Shown in pieces: positions 16,598 to 24,020 of a stretch of DNA of 64,000 nt. A model generated the notes under the pieces. That model was not told the DNA's origin. It searched no databases and saw nothing but the letters and a program-made list of their open reading frames with translations. Numbering within the stretch: the first letter of the stretch is position 1; every line of letters begins with the position of its first letter. The DNA is taken from NCBI GenBank assembly GCA_964526295.1, contig CAZGKW010000009.1:1-64000 (forward strand). The letters run 5' to 3'. The translations under genes were made by a program, and so were the position numbers. Source of the stretch: CAZGKW01 sp964526295. Its GTDB lineage: Bacteria; Planctomycetota; Phycisphaerae; FEN-1346.

Positions 16598-16715
16598 GAC
16601 CGCGGAGGCGCAGACAGCGCCGAGATGAACCCTTCGGGGAGGAAGAAGGTACTACGGCAAGGGCCGCTTGCCGTTCATCCAACTCCTTCTCTGCGCCCCT
16701 CGCGCCTCTGCGGTC
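16598..16715. repeat. Palindromic repeat with GACCGCRGAGGCGC ends
   Basis: The left arm GACCGCGGAGGCGCAGACAG and the right arm (reverse complement GACCGCAGAGGCGCGAGGGG) form an imperfect inverted repeat of about 28 bp enclosing a 60-bp centre with a smaller hairpin (CGGCAAGGGCCGCTTGCCG). A related GCCGAGACCGCGGAGAG sequence forms the 5' part of the broken antitoxin gene at 59.75 kb. Confidence 0.65.
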
Positions 16716-16779
16716 CCATCCACGGCTCCGACAGCCGAACTTGCTTGACTTGCCCCGTTGCGGCCTGCACCTTGGCCGC

Positions 16780-17733
16780 ATGAGCCGGCCGATTCCGATC
16801 TTCGTCCTGACCGGGCCGACCGCCGGCGGCAAGGAACGGCTGGCCCTGGAGCTGGCCGGCCGGATCGGCGGCGAGATCGTCTCTGCCGACTCCATGAAGG
16901 TCTACCGGGGGATGGACGTCGGGACCGCGAAGCCGTCGGCCGAGGACCGCCGCCGCGTCCCGCATTACCTCGTGGACGTGGCCGACCCGGACGAGACGTT
17001 TTCGACCGCGCGGTGGGTCGAGCTGGCCGATGCCGCCATCGCCGACGTCGCCGCTCGCGGGCGGGTGCCGATCGTCTCGGGCGGGACGCCGCTCTATCTG
17101 AAGGCCCTGCTGGAGGGCTTGTTTGAGGGGCCGGCTGCCGACGAGGACCTTCGCCGGCGCCTCCGCGGGGAGGCGGAATCGCGGAGCACCGCGGCCCTGC
17201 ATCGCCGCCTGGCCGAGGTCGACCCGGCCGCCGCCGAGCGGATCCACCCGAACGACCTCCGGCGTGTCGTCCGGGCCATCGAGGTGTGGGAGCTGACGGG
17301 CGTGCCGATCTCCGAGCACCAGCGGCAGTGGGGCTCGCGCCGCGGGCGGTACCGGCCGCTCATCCTGGCCATCCGGCGCTCGCGCGAGGACCTCGACCGG
17401 CGGATCGAGCGCCGCGTCCGCCGGATGGTCGAGGCGGGCCTGAGGGAGGAGGTCGAGCGTCTCGCCGCCCGACCGGGGGGCCTCGCTCGCGGGCCTCGCC
17501 AGGCCCTCGGATACGCCGAGGTCCTGGTCCACCTGGAGCGGGGCACGCCGTGGGACGAGACGGTCGAGGCGATCGTCCTGCACACGCGGCAGTTCGCCCG
17601 GGCCCAGCTCAAGTGGTTCCGGCGGTTCGAGGGCCTCGTCCGGCTCGACGCCGGGCCGGAGACCCCGACCGCGGACCTGGCGGACCGGGCCGAAGCCCTG
17701 TGGCGGGAGCACGTCGGTGACGATCGAGGCTGA
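16780..17733 (+). CDS. miaA: tRNA dimethylallyltransferase
   Basis: A 317-aa enzyme that transfers the dimethylallyl group to A37 of tRNAs reading UNN codons. Family features are the P-loop FVLTGPTAGGKE, SADSMKVYRGMDVGTAKPS, HYLVDV, the SGGTPLYLKALLEGL substrate segment and the C-terminal QLKWFRRF. The P-loop carries Glu directly after the invariant Lys, where Thr or Ser normally ligates Mg. Start ATG 16780 directly precedes the P-loop region as in homologues. It overlaps the next gene by 17 bp. Confidence 0.9.
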   Translation: MSRPIPIFVLTGPTAGGKERLALELAGRIGGEIVSADSMKVYRGMDVGTAKPSAEDRRRVPHYLVDVADPDETFSTARWVELADAAIADVAARGRVPIVSGGTPLYLKALLEGLFEGPAADEDLRRRLRGEAESRSTAALHRRLAEVDPAAAERIHPNDLRRVVRAIEVWELTGVPISEHQRQWGSRRGRYRPLILAIRRSREDLDRRIERRVRRMVEAGLREEVERLAARPGGLARGPRQALGYAEVLVHLERGTPWDETVEAIVLHTRQFARAQLKWFRRFEGLVRLDAGPETPTADLADRAEALWREHVGDDRG

Positions 17734-19030
17734 GGACCTGTTCGGGAGGACGTTCGACTGTCCCTGCGGCCGGACGCACACCATCGAGCCGCGCCAGGTC
17801 GTCTACGCGCCTGGCGCCGCCGGGCGGGTGCCCGAAGTGTGCGCCCGCGCGACCGACGGCCGCCGCGCCGCCATCCTGATGGACGAGCGGACCCGCGAGG
17901 CGGCCGGCGAGGCCGTCGCCGATGCGCTCGCCGGGGCCGGATGGCACGTCGCCTCGATTCTCCTGCCCGACCCGGGGCCCGGTGCTTCGCCCGTCTGCGA
18001 CGACCGGACGATGGAGGACCTCGACGGCCGCATAGGCCCGGCCGACCTCTTCGTGCCTGTGGGGGGAGGCGTCGTCACGGACCTCGGGAAATGGCTGGCC
18101 TTCGACCGCGACGTGCCGTTCGTCGCCTTCGCCACGGCGGCGAGCATGAACGGGTACGCCTCGGCGAACGTGGCCCCGACGATCGGTCGCGTCAAGACGC
18201 TGGTGCGGGCCCGCCCGCCTGCGGCCGTCCTCTCGGACCCGCGGGTGCTGGCGGAGGCGCCGTACAAGCTGACGGCGTCGGGCTTCGGCGATGCGATCGC
18301 CAAAAGCGTGAGCGCGGCCGACTGGCGGCTCAACCATCTCCTGTTCGGCGACTACTACTGCGAGGGGGCCGTGGACCTGATCGCCGAGATCGAGCCGCTC
18401 TATTTGGACCGGCCCGAGGCGGTCCGCGAGCGCGAGCCCGAGGCGGTCGAGGCCCTGTTCCGGGCGCTGCTGTTGACGGGCGTGGCGATGACGATGGCCG
18501 AGACGAGCGCGCCGGCCTCGGGCGGCGAGCATCTCATTTCGCACACGCTCGATATGACCGCCGCCCCGCAGGGCGAGCGGCACGACCTCCACGGCCGGCA
18601 GGTCGGCGTCGGGACGGTCCTGGCCGCGGCGCTCTACGAGCGGGTGCTGGCCGTCGAGTCGCCCGACCTCCAGCGGCCCCAGACCGAGGTGCACGGGGCG
18701 TGGTGGGGCCCGCTCGCCCCGGCCGTCGCGGCGGCCTACGCCGAGAAGGTCGAGCGTCTCCGGCAGGCCCGCCTGAAGCTGCCCGGATGCTGGGACGAGC
18801 TCCGGACCGGCCTGGCGCCGATGCTCCGGCCGCCGGAGCGGATCCGCGAGGCCCTTCGCCGGGCCGGGGCGGCCCATCGGGCCGAGGACATCGGCTGCAA
18901 CCGCGGGCGGCTCCTGGCGGCCCTGCTGCACGCCCACGAGATGCGGTCCCGGTTCACGGTCCTCGACCTCGCGCGGCTCGTCGGGGTCATGCCGACGGTC
19001 GCGGGCGAGCTGGTCGTCGAGTGGGCGTAG
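17717..19030 (+). CDS. egsA: Glycerol-1-phosphate dehydrogenase (AraM/EgsA type)
   Basis: A 437-aa iron-alcohol-dehydrogenase-like enzyme. The N-terminal part (CPCGRTHTIEPRQVVYAPGA), the NAD-binding GGGVVTDLGKWLAF, ATAASMNGYASANVAP and ASGFGDAIAKSVSAADWRLNH are characteristic of sn-glycerol-1-phosphate dehydrogenases. The C-terminal metal site is GGEHLISHTLDM. It reduces dihydroxyacetone phosphate to glycerol 1-phosphate, the archaeal-type lipid backbone stereoisomer; in Bacillus AraM it feeds heptaprenylglyceryl phosphate. GTG 17717 overlaps the end of miaA. No prenyl-glyceryl transferase is in the window. A REP-like repeat follows. Confidence 0.85.
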   Translation: MTIEAEDLFGRTFDCPCGRTHTIEPRQVVYAPGAAGRVPEVCARATDGRRAAILMDERTREAAGEAVADALAGAGWHVASILLPDPGPGASPVCDDRTMEDLDGRIGPADLFVPVGGGVVTDLGKWLAFDRDVPFVAFATAASMNGYASANVAPTIGRVKTLVRARPPAAVLSDPRVLAEAPYKLTASGFGDAIAKSVSAADWRLNHLLFGDYYCEGAVDLIAEIEPLYLDRPEAVREREPEAVEALFRALLLTGVAMTMAETSAPASGGEHLISHTLDMTAAPQGERHDLHGRQVGVGTVLAAALYERVLAVESPDLQRPQTEVHGAWWGPLAPAVAAAYAEKVERLRQARLKLPGCWDELRTGLAPMLRPPERIREALRRAGAAHRAEDIGCNRGRLLAALLHAHEMRSRFTVLDLARLVGVMPTVAGELVVEWA

Positions 19031-19050
19031 GGCACGCGGGGGCGGATTCG

Positions 19051-19147
19051 CTCTCCCCCGGCGGGAGAGGGTTAGGGTGAGGGGGACCAAGGGCCCTGGT
19101 CGGCTTCACCCTCGCCCCGTCCCCCTCCCGTCAAGGGAGAGGGAGGA
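19051..19147. repeat. REP-like double hairpin
   Basis: CTCTCCCCCGGCGGGAGAGGGTTAGGGTGAGGGGGAC at the left end and its inverted counterpart TCACCCTCGCC...CAAGGGAGAGGGAGG at the right end make a near-complete palindrome of about 97 bp, with nested hairpins. It sits between the dehydrogenase and sigma-factor genes and may terminate transcription. Confidence 0.75.
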
Positions 19148-19247
19148 TAAGGCCACTTTTCTCGCGTTTGAGCGAGAAATCGGGTTTTTTACAGACAAAT
19201 CTCGCGCCTCCCGGGTCCAGGGAAGTGAGGACGGGGCGGACGGCCGC

Positions 19248-19802
19248 ATGGAGCGACACGACACCGACGACTCGGAGCAGAGGTTCCGCGACCTGGTCGC
19301 GTCGCACCGCGGGCGGCTCGTCGGCGTCGCGGAGCGGGTGCTCGGCGACCGGCACGAGGCCGAGGACGTCGTCCAGGACACGCTTGCCGCCGTCTGGCAG
19401 CGGCTCCGGGAGGCCGGCCTCGACCATCCGCGGGCCTACGTCTACCGGGCGGTCGAGCTGAACGCCCTGAAACGCCGGGCCCGACGCGTCGGCCACGTGT
19501 CGGTCGGCCCGGACATCGAGGCCGGCCGGGTCTGGCCGGGCGCTTCGGCCGACGAGGCTGCCCCGATCGACCCGTCCGCCCTGGAGGACGCCCTCGACGG
19601 TCTGCCGGAGAACCAGCAGATCGTGCTCCGGATGAAGTATTACCTGGGACTGACGTTTCGGGAGATCGGGCAGTCGCTCGAGATCTCGGCGAACACGGCC
19701 GCGAGTCGGGCCCGTTACGCGTTGGACGTGCTCCGCAGGGCCCTGCGGGGCGCCGCACAGGACGAGGACGAACCCGAACGAACACGAACCTGGAGGAATT
19801 AA
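19248..19802 (+). CDS. ECF-type RNA polymerase sigma factor
   Basis: A 184-aa sigma-70 family regulator. The region 2 segment FRDLVASHRGRLVGVAERVLG...HEAEDVVQDTLAAVWQR contacts core and the -10 box. The region 4 segment LDGLPENQQIVLRMKYYLGLTFREIGQSLEISANTAASRARYALDVLRRAL is the HTH that reads the -35 box. Start ATG 19248 is chosen because the upstream frame reads through the REP repeat. Its stop is 1 bp before the next ATG, and the small membrane protein that follows may act as its anti-sigma or target; that is inference, since no zinc anti-sigma motif is present. Confidence 0.85.
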   Translation: MERHDTDDSEQRFRDLVASHRGRLVGVAERVLGDRHEAEDVVQDTLAAVWQRLREAGLDHPRAYVYRAVELNALKRRARRVGHVSVGPDIEAGRVWPGASADEAAPIDPSALEDALDGLPENQQIVLRMKYYLGLTFREIGQSLEISANTAASRARYALDVLRRALRGAAQDEDEPERTRTWRN

Positions 19803-19803
19803 G

Positions 19804-20136
19804 ATGTCGCATGAAGACAAAGTGTTGTTCAGCGCCCTGATCCCGTTCGCCGGCCTGCTGGGCGGCGTGGCCATCGCCGTCGGGCTGCCCTACGTGACGC
19901 TGGTCTATGGCAGCGGGGGCGCGGACGCCGCGACCAGCCTGTCGACGGCCGCCCAGACAGGGATCATCATCCTGGCCCTCCTCATCGGCGGCGCCGTCGC
20001 CTTCTGCTCGGCCTTCTTCGGGATCGTCATCCCGAGGCGGGTCGCCGGCGGGTCGAGCCACGGGAACTACCGCGATCGGCACCATCGGCCGGAGAGCGGA
20101 GAGGGCGAACCGTCGGGCGGCGTCAGCTCGGACTGA
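19804..20136 (+). CDS. Small membrane protein co-transcribed with the sigma factor
   Basis: A 110-aa protein with two predicted membrane helices, about residues 8-32 and 56-80, and a hydrophilic His/Gly/Ser-rich cytoplasmic tail (SSHGNYRDRHHRPESGEGEP). GGAGGAATT overlaps the sigma gene stop and precedes the ATG, so the two are surely one transcript. No family is recognised. A role in controlling or responding to the ECF sigma factor is a guess from position only. Confidence 0.65.
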   Translation: MSHEDKVLFSALIPFAGLLGGVAIAVGLPYVTLVYGSGGADAATSLSTAAQTGIIILALLIGGAVAFCSAFFGIVIPRRVAGGSSHGNYRDRHHRPESGEGEPSGGVSSD

Positions 20137-20323
20137 CCCGCGGCGGCCGAACAAGTGGCTGGAACACAATGCCCGCAGAGAGCGGCGCAGAGAACAGCCA
20201 AGAGACCGTGGACCGGACAGTGCGAGGTCCCAGACGCAGGCAGCAATCGCGGCGCGGCTCGGCATTTCGGGTCGCGCCGCGCCGTTGCTTTCGCGTATCG
20301 CTCGGACTCATGGCCCGGCGACG

Positions 20324-20352
20324 TTGCATGGCCACCTGGGGCGGCCTATAAT
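20324..20352 (+). promoter_or_regulatory. Promoter of the dnaJ-cbpM-rnpA-yidD operon
   Basis: TTGCAT (20324-20329), a 17-bp spacer and a perfect TATAAT (20347-20352), 38 bp before the dnaJ ATG. No CIRCE element or HspR-type HAIR repeat is seen between the promoter and the gene. Confidence 0.7.
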
Positions 20353-20390
20353 CGGGCAGCAGAAGCTCCGTGGCGCCCGGGTGGATCACC

Positions 20391-21404
20391 ATGGCCAAAC
20401 GCGACTACTACGACGTCCTCGGCGTGGGCCGCGACGCCTCCGAAGAGGACATCCGGAAGGCCTACCGCCGCCTCGCCCGCAAGTACCACCCCGACCTGAA
20501 CCCCGGCGATGCCGAGGCCGAGAAGAAGTTCAAGGAGCTCGGCGAGGCCTACGAGGTCCTCAAGGACCCCGAGAAGCGGAAGGCCTACGACCGGTTCGGC
20601 CACGACTGGGCCCACATGGGGGCGGCCGCCGGCGCCGGCGGACCCGGCGGGGGACCCTCGGGTTTTCGCTACACCTGGACGGGCGAGGGCACGCCGTTCG
20701 ACGATGCGGCCTTCGAGGCCTTCGGCGGCGCCGGCGGCGCGGGCGCCGAGAGCATCTTCGAGGAGCTCTTCAGCCGCCTCGGCGGCCGGGGCCGCGAGGG
20801 CCGGGCCCGGGCGCGCCGGACCCGCCGGCCGGCCATGCGGGGCCAGGACCTCCTGAGTGAGCTGACGCTCACGTTCGACCAGGCGGCCTGCGGGGCCGAG
20901 ACGCGGATCGCCGTCCAGCGCCCCTCCGACGACGGGTCGGTCCGGCCCGAGCGGATCGACGTCCGGGTGCCGCCCGGCGTCCGTGACGGGCAGCGGCTCC
21001 GCCTCCGTGGCAAGGGCGCGCCCGGCCCGGCGGGCGGCGAGCCGGGCGACCTGTACTTCAGGGTCCGCGTCCGGCCGCACCCCTACTTCCGCCGCGAGGG
21101 ACGCGACGTTTACCTGGACGTGCCGATTTCGGTCGCCGAGGCCGCCCTCGGGGCGACGGTCGAGGTCCCGACGCCGCACGGGCGGTCGGCTGTCCGCATC
21201 CCCCCGGGGACGGCGGGCGGGACCCGCCTCCGCCTCAAAGGGCAGGGCCTGCCCGACGCCAAGGGCGAGACGCGAGGCGACCAGTACTGCACGGTCCGCA
21301 TCGTGCCGCCGCGCGACCTCGACGAGGAGCGGCGGGCCCTCTTCGAGAAGCTCCGTGACCTGGAGCCGGAGGACCCCCGGGCGAACGTCCCCTGGAAACG
21401 CTGA
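20391..21404 (+). CDS. cbpA: DnaJ/CbpA-type co-chaperone (no zinc finger)
   Basis: A 337-aa Hsp40. The J domain (residues 1-70) has KYHPDLNPGD with the HPD triad that stimulates DnaK. A Gly-rich linker (GAAAGAGGPGGGPSG) and a unique region follow, then two C-terminal beta substrate-binding domains (IDVRVPPGVRDGQRLRLRGKG; VRIPPGTAGGTRLRLKGQGL). The CxxCxGxG zinc repeats of classical DnaJ are absent, so it is a CbpA type. It is the first gene of an operon with a CbpM/HspR-like regulator. Confidence 0.9.
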   Translation: MAKRDYYDVLGVGRDASEEDIRKAYRRLARKYHPDLNPGDAEAEKKFKELGEAYEVLKDPEKRKAYDRFGHDWAHMGAAAGAGGPGGGPSGFRYTWTGEGTPFDDAAFEAFGGAGGAGAESIFEELFSRLGGRGREGRARARRTRRPAMRGQDLLSELTLTFDQAACGAETRIAVQRPSDDGSVRPERIDVRVPPGVRDGQRLRLRGKGAPGPAGGEPGDLYFRVRVRPHPYFRREGRDVYLDVPISVAEAALGATVEVPTPHGRSAVRIPPGTAGGTRLRLKGQGLPDAKGETRGDQYCTVRIVPPRDLDEERRALFEKLRDLEPEDPRANVPWKR

Positions 21405-21418
21405 CGAAGGGAACCGCC

Positions 21419-21892
21419 ATGGCCGACCCCGATGCGAACGCGACGTACACACCGGCCGAAGCCGCCGAGAAACTCGGCGTGTCCGTGGCGGACGTCGAGT
21501 CGTACGTCGAGGAGGGCCTCGTCACGGAAGCCCGGGCCGAGGACGGGTCGCTGGTCATCTCGCGGGCCCAGATGCGGCGCCTCTGGAGCGTCGTCACGCT
21601 CCATCGCGACCTCGGGATCAACCTGGCGGGCGTGGCGGCGGTCCTCCAGTTGCGGGAGCAGTTCGAGCAGATGCGACGCGACCTGGAACTGCTGATCGAG
21701 ATCGTCGAGCGGGAGCTCGGCGAGGACGTCTGGGACCGCCTGTGGCCGGAGGGCCGGCCCCGGCCGGCCGCGAATGTGGCGGCCGAGCCCGCCCAGGGGA
21801 CGCCGTCAGTCCGGGACGCGCCGCCGGAGGCCCCGCCGAGTGATGGGTCCGGGGACGTATCTCAGGGGGCCGAGCAGGAGCCCGACGCGTGA
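21419..21892 (+). CDS. MerR-type chaperone regulator/modulator (CbpM/HspR-like)
   Basis: A 157-aa protein whose first 75 residues form a MerR-like winged helix (YTPAEAAEKLGVSVADVESYVEEGLV ... ISRAQMRRLWSVVTLHRDLGINLAGVAAVLQL). A coiled-coil segment (REQFEQMRRDLELLIEIVEREL) and a variable tail follow. Genes of this type sit directly after dnaJ/cbpA; CbpM inhibits CbpA, while HspR represses dnaK operons. Which activity applies here is not determinable. It is 14 bp downstream of cbpA and overlaps the next gene by 4 bp. Confidence 0.8.
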   Translation: MADPDANATYTPAEAAEKLGVSVADVESYVEEGLVTEARAEDGSLVISRAQMRRLWSVVTLHRDLGINLAGVAAVLQLREQFEQMRRDLELLIEIVERELGEDVWDRLWPEGRPRPAANVAAEPAQGTPSVRDAPPEAPPSDGSGDVSQGAEQEPDA

Positions 21893-22152
21893 TACGCCTG
21901 ATGCTGGTTGCCGCCGCCGAGTCGTCCGCCCGCCGCGAAGGCTGGCTCCTGACCGCCCTGATCGTCCTGGCGATGGCGATCCTGTTCGTCCTGTTGTTCG
22001 GCGTGCTGCGGCGGCTGTTCCTGAAGCCGATGCGGCACGATCCGAGCGACACGACGGACGCCTGGTCGGAGGCGGGTCGGCGGCTGAAGGTCCCCGCGGA
22101 GAGCGAGGAAGAGCCGTCCGGCGATGCCGAGACCGACGAGGGGCCCCCATGA
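21889..22152 (+). CDS. Small single-pass membrane protein
   Basis: An 87-aa protein starting at GTG 21889, overlapping the regulator stop. One hydrophobic helix at residues 19-42 (WLLTALIVLAMAILFVLLFGVL) is followed by a basic stretch and an acidic tail (ESEEEPSGDAETDEGPP). The function is unknown. It is translationally coupled to both neighbours (cbpM-like gene and rnpA). Confidence 0.6.
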   Translation: MIRLMLVAAAESSARREGWLLTALIVLAMAILFVLLFGVLRRLFLKPMRHDPSDTTDAWSEAGRRLKVPAESEEEPSGDAETDEGPP

Positions 22153-22550
22153 CCGCCGCCGACGAGGCCCGCCGGACGTTCGGGGGGGCGCGGCGTCTGA
22201 AGCGGCCCGCCGACTTCCGGGCCGTCTATGCGCACCGGGCCCGGGCGTCCGACGGGCGGCTCGTGGCATACGTCCGGCCGAACGACCTGGCGGAAGCGCG
22301 GCTCGGCGTCTCGGTGGGCCGGCGGTGCGGCGGGGCCGTCCGGCGGAACCGCATCAAGCGGCTCCTGCGGGAGGCGTTCCGGACGGGCGGGCCGGACGTT
22401 CGGTCGCCGGGGTACGACCTGGTCGTGGTGCCCCTCGGGCAGGACTACACGCTGGCGGAGATTCGCGAGCGTCTGGCCGCCCTCGTGCCCAAGGCCGTCG
22501 AGCAGAGCCGACGGAAGGAGGCCCGGCGAGCAAAGGAGGGCGAGCCGTGA
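22149..22550 (+). CDS. rnpA: Ribonuclease P protein component
   Basis: A 133-aa basic protein that assists the RNase P RNA in 5' maturation of tRNAs. The family signature is ARLGVSVGRRCGGAVRRNRIKRLLREAFR, with the conserved RNxxKR and RExFR motifs. N-terminal RLKRPADFRAVYAHRA is also typical. It overlaps the preceding stop and the following start. The usual upstream partner rpmH is not present; the genes upstream are the chaperone operon. Confidence 0.9.
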   Translation: MTAADEARRTFGGARRLKRPADFRAVYAHRARASDGRLVAYVRPNDLAEARLGVSVGRRCGGAVRRNRIKRLLREAFRTGGPDVRSPGYDLVVVPLGQDYTLAEIRERLAALVPKAVEQSRRKEARRAKEGEP

Positions 22551-22825
22551 CCGGCGGGGCGGCGCGCAACGTGGCGGCAGGCCTCAGCCGGGCCGGCGTC
22601 CGGGTCCTGTCGCTGGCGATCCGGGCCTACCAGGTGACGCTGAGCCCGCTGCTCGGCCCGTGCTGTCGCTACACGCCCACGTGCAGCCGGTACGCCCTGG
22701 AGGCGCTTCGCGTCCACGGCGTGTGGCGCGGCTTGGCCCTGGGGGCGTGGCGGGTCCTTCGGTGCCATCCCTTCGCCCGCGGCGGTTTCGACCCGGTCCC
22801 GCCCGCGCGGACAGACCAACACTAA
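22547..22825 (+). CDS. yidD: Membrane protein insertion efficiency factor
   Basis: A 92-aa YidD family protein. The core IRAYQVTLSPLLGPCCRYTPTCSRYALEALRVHGVWRG and RVLRCHPFARGGFDPVP match the family well, including the conserved cysteines. It is thought to help YidC-dependent membrane protein insertion. GTG 22547 overlaps the rnpA stop. The normal neighbour yidC does not follow; the operon ends here against a retron-type locus. Confidence 0.92.
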   Translation: MTGGAARNVAAGLSRAGVRVLSLAIRAYQVTLSPLLGPCCRYTPTCSRYALEALRVHGVWRGLALGAWRVLRCHPFARGGFDPVPPARTDQH

Positions 22826-22874
22826 TCAATAGCTGAGCCCCACCCGGTTGCTCCGGCGCAGAAGACGGGGGCCG

Positions 22875-23038
22875 GCCCGACCTACCCCGTCCTCCGGAGT
22901 CCCCCGTACGCCGCTGTCGCGCCGCCGACAGCAAGCGGACGGGGAGACGAAGGACCGCATCCATCTGCCCGCGGCGAACCGCCGCAGGCGGCCTTCCCCG
23001 CCGTACCCGACGGGCAAAGCCATCGAACTAGGTCGGGC
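22875..23038 (-). ncRNA. Candidate structured RNA (possible retron msr-msd) next to the RT gene
   Basis: The 256-bp space between yidD and the reverse transcriptase contains a 164-nt segment closed by a perfect 10-bp inverted repeat: GCCCGACCTA (22875-22884) and TAGGTCGGGC (23029-23038). Inside are GCTGTCG/CGACAGC (22913-22932) and GCGGCG/CGCCGC (22971-22985). Alternative pairings are GACGGGG/CCCCGTC (22864-22891) and CCCGAC/GTCGGG (23006-23037). Size, closure by an inverted repeat and inner hairpins match a retron msr-msd. Its position downstream of the RT is unusual, and no conserved AGC branch sequence is evident, so the assignment is hypothetical. Confidence 0.35.
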
Positions 23039-23081
23039 GTCGACCCCGTGAACGTGAGTCTATCGCCGCGCATCCGCGCCG

Positions 23082-24014
23082 TCAAGCACTCCCGTGCCCG
23101 TGGCAAGCAGCACCTTCCCGCCGCGGTCTTTCCGCGCCGGCGGAGACGAACTCGGCGAACGCGACATACCCCCGGAAGCTCTCCACCGAAGGCCCTTCGA
23201 CGGCGTCCCAGCCGGCCGTCCGGGCCCGATGGAGGACGGCCCTCAACCATCGCCGGTCCTCCCGCGGCAGCGAGGGCCGCTCGTTCACCACCAGGCCCGT
23301 GACCCGCTGCCGCCCGTCCCGGCCCATGGTCCGCGTCTTGCCCGGAGCGAGGCGGAACCCGTGCCGACGGACCGCCGCCTCGACCTCGGCCAGGACGGCC
23401 CGCGGGTCGTCCGGCCCGGAGAAGGCCAGGTCGTCGGCGTACCGGCTGTATCGCCAGCCCCGCCGCGCGGCGACCGCCGCCAAGTCCTCGTCCAGGCCGC
23501 ACAGGACGAGGTTCGCCAGGTGCGGGCTGGTCGGCGCCCCCTGGGGAAGGTGGTCCTCCCGGGTGACGAGCCGGACGAAGCGCCGACGGTCCACCTCGCC
23601 CAAGGCCAGTTCCCCCGCCACGGCCGCGACCATCCCTCCCGTGATCGACGGGAAGCAGCGGCGGATGTCGGCCGTGACGACCCACCGCCGGCCGCAGTGC
23701 GTCCGGGCGTGCGTCAGGATCGATCGGCCGGGAACGAAGCCGTGGGCGCACGCCGTAGGCGCGAGCCGATAGAGCAGCCCGTCGAGGAGCCGCCGCTGCA
23801 CGGCTTTCAGGGCGTCGTCAGGCGCCTCGATCCACCGCGTTTTCCGGGCGGTCCGCAGCGGATAGAGGCGGTAGCGCTCGTCGGCCGAGTCGCACAGATG
23901 GTCCAGCTCGGCGGGCGAGAGGGCCAGCAGCCCGGCGAGCGTCCAGGCGCGGGGCGGCCCGTCTTCGGATCGATCGGTCGCCACGTCCTCGGATGGGTTT
24001 CGTGCGGCGTCCAT
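23082..24014 (-). CDS. Retron-type reverse transcriptase
   Basis: A 310-aa RT of typical retron length. Motifs in order are GFVPGRSILTHARTH (residues 92-106; HARTH corresponds to the retron NAxxH motif X), DIRRCFPSI (first catalytic Asp, 116), LPQGAPTSPHLANLV (156-170), YSRYADDLAFSG with catalytic YADD (192-195), and VTGLVVN (228-234), the retron-specific VTG motif. QGxxxSP rules against diversity-generating retroelement RTs, and there is no maturase or HNH domain as in group II introns. It starts 6 bp after an HU-like membrane gene with no ribosome site of its own, so it is probably translationally coupled. Retrons make msDNA and act in phage defence. Confidence 0.85.
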   Translation of the reverse strand: MDAARNPSEDVATDRSEDGPPRAWTLAGLLALSPAELDHLCDSADERYRLYPLRTARKTRWIEAPDDALKAVQRRLLDGLLYRLAPTACAHGFVPGRSILTHARTHCGRRWVVTADIRRCFPSITGGMVAAVAGELALGEVDRRRFVRLVTREDHLPQGAPTSPHLANLVLCGLDEDLAAVAARRGWRYSRYADDLAFSGPDDPRAVLAEVEAAVRRHGFRLAPGKTRTMGRDGRQRVTGLVVNERPSLPREDRRWLRAVLHRARTAGWDAVEGPSVESFRGYVAFAEFVSAGAERPRREGAACHGHGSA

Positions 24015-24020
24015 GTCGGA

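Noticed and set aside
23082..24014. Group II intron or diversity-generating retroelement RT
   Set aside because: No maturase/HNH domains or intron ends; motif 4 is QGAPTSP, not the SQ form of DGR enzymes; no template/variable repeat pair or accessory gene seen; VTG motif favours retrons.
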